64,000 nt of DNA from contig JAJEKV010000020.1 of assembly GCA_021234155.1 (NCBI GenBank), positions 1,909,275 to 1,973,274 of the forward strand. Reading direction: 5' to 3'. Under the pieces are notes generated by a model. That model saw nothing but the letters and a program-made list of their open reading frames with translations, did not search any database and was not told where the DNA came from. Made by a program: the position numbers and the translations under genes. Positions 57,331-64,000 of the stretch are shown here, in pieces; position 1 is the stretch's first letter; each line of letters begins with the position of its first letter. Source of the stretch: Isoetes taiwanensis. Its lineage: Eukaryota; Streptophyta; Lycopodiopsida; Isoetales; Isoetaceae.

Positions 57331-58910
57331 TGTGACGTTCCAGCATAATATACGCTCCTAATACGTATATTATACTGCCACGTCACACGTACATGTCATA
57401 GATGACATGTACTTGAGAGCCGAAGAACGTTGCACCTAGGGGCCAAGAGTGCACCTAGGGGGGCAACCTCGAATGTTGTGCATGTTAATAAAACATACAC
57501 AACAAAAACCCCCTTGAACCCCATTTTCCAAATGGCATGAACCCATTTGGCCAAATGGTTAACCTAACCTAAAAAGGGTCTATATAAGGGCTAAAACCCT
57601 AAACCCTAGCTCTCTTTTCAATTTCGCATTTAGGGTTTTCTAGAGCTTCCTTCCCATCCTCGCATTTAGGGTTCTCTTGGGCCATTTCGGCCAAGGCAGG
57701 ACTCCAATCCGCATTGCTGAGCTCCGAAAAGCCGGATTTGCCCAACAGATTACCGATTCGCAGCCATCTCCAGCAAGATCAAGATCATGGACGCCTTCCG
57801 AGGATCAGCGGCGGGTCAAGGAGCAGGTATCTAGTTGTTCTATTGTGCAAATCCATCTTTGGGCATGGCAATAGGCCGATTTGGTGTGTTAGATCAACTC
57901 TAAAAGCCTTATAGATCCCGAGGCCCCCTAACTAAGGAATCTAACTCTGTTGTGTAGATAATTTCAGTTCCATGATGTTGGATGTATTTCATTCTGTGAC
58001 TTCCATGTCTTGGGAAGGGGGGTAGAGACTTAAAGTTGTGTAGAAAATGATCCTAGTTAGCACCAGTAGTTCCCAATTACTGCGGCCCGTGCACAGGAGC
58101 CCGCCTGGTTGTGGGTGGAGGGATCCGACCGGCTGACAAGGAAGAACATGTCCCTACACAGACTGACCCCTCTGGTGTGTAAGGCCTACCGGGGGTCTCT
58201 GCAGGCTAGGCTTAATGGCTTGTCGCTGCGTGTGGGCAAGGCATGAGCTCGACACTCGTGGGGTGATGCGTCACCTTCCAGTGAGTTGAAGTCGAATAAG
58301 AGCAGTGGCTCTCTAACCGCCTGTGAAGGGCATGGTTGCTTCTGGAGGGGAGGAGACTTCCCTCCTGCCTCATCGGGGCTGGGGAGATGCAACCGAGTAG
58401 TAGTAGCCCCTCTGGCTATTCACCCGGCAGGCTACGGTTAGGTCCCAAAGCTTCTCAACCTACTCTGCAAAGTGTGTACGGAGGGGCGGATGGTGTGGAC
58501 TACCCTCAGCCATGTTCTATGCCAGCCAAATCCATTGCCATGAATTCTGTCTGCAATGACCTCTGGAGGCCCAAGCCGTCAGTCATCCCCCTTGAGTCTG
58601 AGCCTTGGGTAGGACTCCCCCTTTCAGTTATTGTTTATGTTGATGTTGTTATCTCTTGTGATGTTGACGCTATGTTCACCCTACGAGGTGGTTGTATTTA
58701 TGTATGTTGTTAGTTTGTGCTCATGTTTGTTTATTCGCGCTTCCGCAGATAGGTCGACCCGATGGAAGACGGGTGAATGACACATCCACTCTTCCCTTGC
58801 TGGCTCATTCCACTGGGAGTGGAGTCAGGTGGATGGCCCCCGGTCTGCCTGCCGGGGAAGGCTCCTCCTTCAGATACGATGTGTGCATCGTATAGGGAGT
58901 AGACGTCACA
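57331..58910 (+). repeat. element C 5-prime LTR
   Basis: It is 1,580 bp, from TGTGACGTTCCAGC to GACGTCACA. Blocks shared with element A LTRs include GCAAAGTGTG...GGAGGGGCGGATGG and TGTTCTATGCCAGCCAA. A TATATAAGG box at about 57581 is followed by a telobox-like AAAACCCTAAACCCTAG (57594-57610), typical of plant promoter starts. Confidence 0.88.
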
Positions 58911-58911
58911 G

Positions 58912-58923
58912 TGGTATCAGAGC
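58912..58923 (+). promoter_or_regulatory. element C primer-binding site (initiator tRNA-Met)
   Basis: TGGTATCAGAGC lies one base after the LTR end CGTCACA, the same arrangement as in element A. Confidence 0.92.
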
Positions 58924-58925
58924 AT

Positions 58926-58945
58926 GATCTTGGTAGACCAAGATC
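58926..58945 (+). other. post-PBS hairpin of element C
   Basis: GATCTTGG (58926-58933) pairs perfectly with CCAAGATC (58938-58945) around loop TAGA, then GAGCACTGACC follows. The position and the trailing word match element A, while the stem bases differ and still pair. Confidence 0.65.
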
Positions 58946-59120
58946 GAGCACTGACCATTTTCCCTAGGACTAACAGTAGACTTCCAGTCTTGGGAACAAC
59001 ATCCCAAGCAAGAACCTCGAAAATTGGGAAAAAATTTTCTCAATTGTAGTGTAGTGGTAAGGCAATGCTAGCAATAGAGATAAATTTTAGATTTAGACAA
59101 ACTTAAATTCGCCAAAAATA

Positions 59121-59416
59121 AGGAACCCCTCACAGAGTGCGCCCAGGCCACTTAGGATTCTAGTCCTAACTGTCTCTCGCGCACTGTGTGAGTGGTTGGC
59201 CCAACTAGACCCAGTTAGATGCATAATTGAGCTAATCAAATGAGGTAATTCGGCTTAATGCTTAAGTTCTAGCTAGTTTTGCATGTTAAAACACTAATAA
59301 AACCCTTGTAAATCGAAAAATGGGACCCAAAAAGAGGCAACCCCTCACAGAGTGCGTCCAGGCCACTTAGGACCATATTCCTAACTAGTTCTCGCGCACT
59401 GTGTGAGTGGTAGGCA
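59121..59416 (+). repeat. duplicated two-stem hairpin in the element C leader
   Basis: Two ~80-bp copies (about 59121-59203 and 59335-59416) each fold as an outer stem CTCACAGAGTGCG with CGCACTGTGTGAG (12 of 13 pairs; 59129-59141/59180-59192 and 59344-59356/59395-59407) enclosing an inner stem TTAGGA/TCCTAA (59152-59157/59164-59169 and 59367-59372/59379-59384). The copies differ mostly in the loops, while the stems are kept. Confidence 0.75.
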
Positions 59417-59630
59417 CTTTCTGGCTGATTAAATCCAATGTTCTCCTCATATCTTCACTAATGCCCTAGATTTTTTTCCCCCATATGGAATTGCAGGTCC
59501 AAACCCTAAATCTTCCCTTCCTATAAATAGAAAGTTAGGGTTCCCATTTTGTCGCCAGCACCCCCGGAGAACAGCTCGCCCAAGAAAACGATCTTCAGGC
59601 GCCAGAGCTCAAAATTCGTCAAACAAAGAC

Positions 59631-60755
59631 ATGGCTCGAACGAAGCAGACCGCCCGCAAGGTTGTGCCTGATGGATACGTGAGCGCCCAAGAGCAGGCCG
59701 TTCGACAGAAGGCCCGACCATGATGCCGAAGAGGCAGGTAGATCAACCTAATCCTAATGCCGAAGAGGAGGAACAGGTAGATCAACCTAATCCTAACGCC
59801 GAAGAGGAGGAACAGGTGAATCAGCCTAACCCTAATACCGAAGAAGGAAGAACAGCCTAAGATCTCGAGGCATCGGAGGAGGTCAAAGTTGATATGGACG
59901 CGGCCGAGGAGTTGAAGAGGGAGCTGGAGAGAGAAATTTTCGGAGACGGCACTAACACAGAGCAAGCGCACAAGAAAGGAAAGAGAAAAAGGGAGGAAGG
60001 CGAGAAGAAGAAAACCAAGGAGGAGCGCAGCAAAGAAAAGGAGGAGCGGCGCAAGAAGAAAGAAGAAAAGAAACAGAGGAAGGAGGAAAAGAAGAAGCGC
60101 AGGGAAGAGCGGGAGAGAGTGAGAGCGGAGAAGGGGAAGGATCCAGAGCGACCGGCAGGGAAACCGAAAAAGAAGAAGACTCCGGCCAAGGGAGTAACGA
60201 TCCAGGAGCCAGACCCGGAGAAACCACCATCCTCATCCGACACAGAGTCGGATAGGGAAGCTAGAAGACCCGACCCCACCGGAGGCTCCGACCCCCTCAA
60301 ACACAAATACGGAGGAGGAGGACGCTAGTAGCAAGCGCACCCCATACCCTAGGTGGCCGCCAAGCATCCCAAATGACAATACAAAGAAGCCGAAACCACA
60401 AAGGGAGTCCTACGCGCTCAAGCAAGACCTCAAGTACCGGAAGGAGCTGAAAGAGTATAATTCGTTCATGAAAATGTACGAAGAATACTCTAAGTATTAC
60501 GAGGAGCATAAGGTGACTTTTGTGGAAGGAGGTCGGCCGACGAAGAAGAACACGCTCAAACCGCCACCTGAGAAACCAGAGCCACCGAAGAAACCAATGA
60601 AGAGACATGTGGACTCCAAGTTTTCGAGAGCGGCCAAGGAGATCAGGCATTTTCAGCAGAGCTACGGCTTCCTCATCCCTAGAGCGTCCTTTGCACGACT
60701 CACAAGGGAAATTTCAGTTGGATACCGACCACCAAAGCCTCTAATACATTTCTAG
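59631..60755 (+). pseudogene. element C ORF1: histone H3 tail, acidic repeats, K/E helix, partial H3 fold
   Basis: The ATG at 59631 opens M-A-R-T-K-Q-T-A-R-K-V-V-P: after Met removal this is exactly H3 residues 1-9, including K4 and K9. This frame stops at 59723. In the next frame, units of V-D-Q-P-N-P-N-A-E-E-E-E-Q repeat (39-bp units at 59738, 59777 and a degenerate one at 59816). From 59894 a very long K/E/R-rich stretch follows (single-helix or coiled-coil like, also nuclear-localisation-like). After a shift near 60300, the last frame (60303-60755) ends with A-A-K-E-I-R-H-F-Q-Q-S and L-I-P-R-A-S-F-A-R-L-T-R-E-I, matching H3 alphaN/alpha1 (A-L-R-E-I-R...[14 protein letters not shown]). The fold is then cut off by a join to RNase H sequence. 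Broken as read. Likely nuclear, chromatin-directed by inference. Confidence 0.82.
59738..59852 (+). repeat. 39-bp tandem repeats in element C ORF1
   Basis: Three units start at 59738, 59777 and 59816. The first two are almost identical and each encodes a 13-residue acidic motif. The third is diverged. Confidence 0.85.
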
Positions 60756-60800
60756 GCTACCACCCCTCAATTTGAGGTAAACCAATGTCTTTCTAGCATT
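60705..60800 (+). pseudogene. RNase H segment joined to the H3 ORF
   Basis: In another frame the DNA just after the H3-like helix reads F-Q-L-D-T-D-H-Q-S-L and then P-L-N-L-R, equivalent to element A positions 28813-28880 (F-Q-L-D-T-D-H-Q-S-L-R-Y). A deletion has therefore removed the rest of ORF1, other accessory ORFs, gag and most of pol. Sequence beyond about 60800 is not recognisable. Confidence 0.7.
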
Positions 60801-61765
60801 TATTGAAACGGCATGAAATCTTAAACTTGAATGCGGTTACATAAAGCTCAAACGAGTGGAGAATAGAGAGAAGGTTGTTATGAGAAGGAGGACTGACGAC
60901 GAATTGAACGCTCCTCCCCTCCAATGGTAAGGTTCATTTCAACCTTCTAAAGTTCCCAATCAATTTACCCTTGCAAAGGAAGTGCTTAAGATTTTAGATG
61001 GCTACGAACCCCTCCCGTCATCTAGGACTTTGCATACTACAAGTATATTCCTTAAAATCTCCCGTGAATGTGATCAATTTCCCCACTGCAAAAGTAGTAT
61101 CCTTCTGTTTCAAAAGTGTCCTATCCTCTGGAACAAAGGTTAAATTTGAATGATGCAATAATTTTTTCGAATGGTAACTTTTAAACTTGCTTTTCAAAAG
61201 CATTCAATTGAATGCTAAACTCTTCGATTGACATTCAATCCGGACATATATAAAACAACTAAAAAGTTGTTGAAAAATAAATATTTATATAATATTGTCA
61301 AATAGAACGTTTATAAAATATTTATTTTAACGAGATAACTTTTGTTTGTAACATATCTTTGAAATGAAATCTTAAAATATATAAATATAACGGTATAACA
61401 CATGTATTATAACTAGTCTATGTGCTAATCATATATACAGTAAATGAAACTGGTAACTTGCATTTTTGTGTTAAACTTAAGAATGATTAAGAAATTTATT
61501 TATGTATTTGGAATATTATTACATTATCAGTAATAAGTTTATCTATTTTATATACAAGTTTTTCTTATAGAATTTACATTTATCATTTGTCATTTTTGAA
61601 GATAAAGGTAACAATCAAAATTTTGAATTGCAATTTGTCAATTTTTTCCGTCATAGTTATTGAGTAGTAAACTTGTCATTACCTTATTAACAAGAAGTTG
61701 GATTTCTATCATAAAATTGTTAAAACTCATCTCATTAGTTTGACATTTACTTTATAACTTACTAG
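60801..61765. other. intergenic DNA, no supported gene
   Basis: Strongly AT-rich, without a supported reading frame. Confidence 0.5.
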
Positions 61766-61791
61766 AAAAAGTGCCCAGCATTGTTGGGCAT
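61766..61791 (-). mobile_element. Helitron 3-prime terminus (minus strand)
   Basis: On the minus strand GCCCAACAATGCTGGGC forms a hairpin, followed by ACTTTTT, CTAG and T. This is the same layout and hairpin family as the ends at 3.7, 4.6 and 9.5 kb. The element would extend to higher coordinates; its 5-prime end was not placed. Confidence 0.6.
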
Positions 61792-63126
61792 TTCGTGAGG
61801 CATAAATTCAAAAACTTGTACATATATCATACTCACATCATATATTAAAAAACTTGTACATATATCATGCTCACATCAAACATGGCAATGTTGTCGTGTA
61901 TAAGTTGAAAGCACATAGAATGATGCTTTCTCTTGATAATTTTGTATAGTGTACTCGTACTATTTGCCCACAAGATGTCGAGTTAAAAATAACAATTCTC
62001 TTCCTCTAACCCAACAGAGAGTAGATGGAGATCAAATTCCCTCCTCAAGGAAAACGATTCAGCAAATGTTGAGAGGTCTAGAGGAACCGCATAGCAAGCA
62101 AAATGTGGTCCATTATATACACTTTAATATACAGTACTCTGTTGCATTTGGTAGGAAATTGGAAGTAAGGAACAACGCGATTAGGTTACTTGCAAATCAT
62201 GTGCAAGATGGCTGAGAAAAGTTCTTTGTGATAAAGGAGGATTGCTTTTACTTTACATGCACCAGCAGTAAGTCTGTATAGAATGTTGCAGCATTATATT
62301 TTTATCAGTTATAGTGCTTCCCAATTAGTTTAACTTTATGATGTAGCTCAATGAAGGCAAAAGTAATAACCTTTGTTCAGTATACCACTCTATTTGGTTG
62401 CTTGATAGAACACCCAAAATTTTCTTATGTGATTAAATGTCAACCATCGCATAAGTAGAAACTCGGCAGAATAATAACTTCTAAGCCTAGGACTTGATAC
62501 AATCTGAATCATTATTGATATGTACCACTCTTAAAAGCATTTATTGTTCCTTCTCTTAACCTTTTGTGCAAGAATTTATTTGTGACAGATACATAGCCTA
62601 AATCACCTTTTTTTATCCACCATCTGAGACATTCAGTTGGGAAATCATTCAAACTAATGTTGGCGTCTTATAGATTGGTTGTATATATCAGGTGGCTGGC
62701 TATGGGGAGGAAATGCAAGGAAGACTGACCATACCATTCCCCAAACCTGCCGTATTGCTAGTTTTTCTTTTTTCTGAGGGGGGAGGACATGGATCTCTAT
62801 TATTAACAAAAATAGAGGCACAATACACAATGCAAAGACAGGAATAAAACTCTATCCTAGTGGACAAGCTGACCTAAATATGCATAAACACTTATCTATG
62901 CAAAAGAAGAACATTGTAAATAAGTATGCCAAATTGTCTTTGGATTGCCCCTAGGGGGGCAAGCCCTTATCCATGTGGGTTTATAGCACATTTCAAGTAT
63001 CAGTATATGCCAAGAATATACCAATGACTGCTCCAAACTTATTATAGGGTGTAAACTGGCGGTGGCCGCTGTTGTTGGGCAGCCATTTGGAAACCGGCTA
63101 ACCGTTGCTTGGTCCTCCTAAGGACA
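61792..63126. other. intergenic or Helitron-internal DNA, no supported gene
   Basis: AT-rich. A 33-bp word (AACTTGTACATATATCAT...) is duplicated in tandem at 61813-61880. No protein is recognised. Confidence 0.45.
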
Positions 63127-63946
63127 ATGGCCGTGTCTATCTTTCTACCCACAACAAGCAAGGCATGCTTTAAACCTTCTATACGTTGTTCACAAGGAAA
63201 GGAAAGATGGGAGAAATAGTTCCGGCAGTGATAGTGGGCGCCGATAGAATAGGACAAGCTCTTGCACAAATGGGCAATGGCAAAAACGTAATTGTGAAAA
63301 GAGGAGAGCCAATACCTAGCAATTCTCAAGGACCATTTTTGTGTGTACTAGAAATGATGGCCTAAATGGAGTAATTGATGCCACTCCTCCTGCTCATAGG
63401 GATGGTATACTTGCTACCCAGCAATGCAACTAGTTGTATGTTGTGCTGTGAATTAGGTCCTGATAAGGCAGTGCAGATTTGGTGTTTTTTCAGAACGGAA
63501 TACTTGAGCCTTGGCTCCTTAGTTGTGACCTTGCAGCTGTTACCCACGTTCTTGTGTATTTTGTCGTTGCCAAACTTGGACAGGCCCCTCTTGATGGTAG
63601 GACTGATTTGAATCCCGAAGGCCTTACCATGGCTTCTGGCAAACGGGCTCCTTCAATTGCTGATAGATTGCATTTTGCAGGTATGTCTTGCAAGGTATTT
63701 GTGCTTTACGTTTGCTTTCTTTCCTGTTGTTTTCCTTGTACATCCTTTTGCAAATTATGGTTGTTTGTGTAATGGCAATAGGTTCTTGATGAAAAAGAGT
63801 TTGTAAAACTCTTATTGAAGAAGCTTATATTGATTTCAGCTCTTATGCTCGTTGGCACAAGACATGGTATTTCAGTAGGAGAAGTGGAGCAAAAGTATAA
63901 AACTGAGGTCAGACAAATGCAGATAGAAAAGAAGAAATTGATTTAA
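63127..63946 (+). CDS. chloroplast-type NAD(P)-binding Rossmann protein, three exons, two frame breaks
   Basis: Exons are 63127-63404, 63477-63694 and 63782-63946. Splice sites are G/GTATAC..GTGCAG and CAAG/GTATTT..CAATAG, and they join in phase. The start M-A-V-S-I-F-L-P-T-T-S-K looks like a plastid transit peptide. V-I-V-G-A-D-R-I-G-Q-A-L-A is the Rossmann dinucleotide loop with D where G-x-G is usual. V-C-T-R-N-D-G-L-N, L-V-F-F-Q-N-G-I-L-E-P-W, N-P-E-G-L-T and L-V-G-T-R-H-G-I-S-V-G-E-V-E match a conserved plant protein of unknown function that I know only as a Rossmann-like family. One base seems to be missing near 63206 and another in the T run at 63335-63340. Either these are sequence errors or this is a young pseudogene. 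Translation might also start at 63207. Confidence 0.72.
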
Positions 63947-64000
63947 GATTTCCCACCCCATGTCAGCTTGGTAAAATAGTAAAATTAGTACAAAGTGTCA

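Larger units (their letters stand above)
57331..60800 (+). mobile_element. element C: truncated relative of element A
   Basis: It has a 5-prime LTR, a tRNA-Met primer site, a structured leader, an H3-tail/H3-fold ORF1, and then an abrupt join to an RNase H segment at about 60705-60715. No 3-prime LTR is found in the window. LTR ends (TGTGACG...CGTCACA), several internal LTR blocks and the primer site match element A, but overall divergence is high, so it is a separate family of the same clade. Confidence 0.88.

Noticed and set aside
59857..60306. 149-codon minus-strand ORF opposite element C ORF1
   Set aside because: It is the low-complexity shadow (S/F/L-rich) of the K/E-rich sense frame.
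59894..60328. K/E-rich region as a linker histone H1
   Set aside because: There is no globular winged-helix segment, and composition alone is not evidence.

Overview
The window is nuclear DNA of a land plant. The evidence is intron-containing genes of plant families (a SAC51-class bHLH with its upstream peptide, a chloroplast-type Rossmann protein, an NAA10 fragment), Ty3/gypsy elements primed by initiator tRNA-Met, LINE remnants and Helitrons with plant-type CTAGT ends. The repeat load and an IRG-like GTPase make me lean towards a seed-free vascular plant (fern or lycophyte), but nothing in the sequence proves this.

Layout. 1-9.6 kb is Helitron/LINE territory with captured gene pieces (golgin-like, NAA10, an unrecognised exon chain). 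10.06-11.20 kb (minus) is an intact three-exon IRG-like GTPase gene with a long foldback repeat upstream. 14.29-32.83 kb is one 18.5-kb chromodomain Ty3/gypsy element (element A; 5-bp target duplication GTCGA). A 5.5-kb non-autonomous LTR element (element N; target duplication ACGCC) is nested in its leader in antisense. 33.45-43.99 kb is a second, unrelated Ty3/gypsy element (element B; target duplication GTTAG). 45.2-46.3 kb is a terminal-inverted-repeat element in two copies. 48.1-49.2 kb is a LINE 3-prime fragment. 49.93-51.36 kb is a SAC51-like bHLH gene with its conserved upstream ORF. 53.1-56.8 kb is a third Ty3/gypsy remnant (element D). 57.33-60.8 kb is a truncated relative of element A (element C). 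63.1-63.95 kb is a three-exon gene for a chloroplast-type NAD(P)-binding protein with two 1-nt frame breaks.

The most unusual content is in elements A and C. Upstream of gag, element A carries three accessory ORFs. The first ends in a nearly complete histone H3 core that is, by eye, about four fifths identical to plant H3. Element A also ends pol with a chromodomain, a fold whose usual ligand is a methylated H3 tail. Element C has a related but divergent LTR. At the equivalent place it encodes a protein starting with the exact first nine residues of mature H3 (A-R-T-K-Q-T-A-R-K), followed by acidic repeats, a long K/E-rich helix and the first helices of an H3-like fold. Two divergent families therefore share an H3-derived ORF1, so this looks like a retained trait of a retrotransposon lineage rather than a one-off capture. 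The two elements also share a hairpin just after the primer-binding site whose stem differs in sequence but still pairs.

Most element ORFs are broken. LTR-pair mismatches are concentrated at GC-rich spots, so some frame breaks may be sequence errors. Intact host genes here are the IRG-like GTPase and the bHLH.
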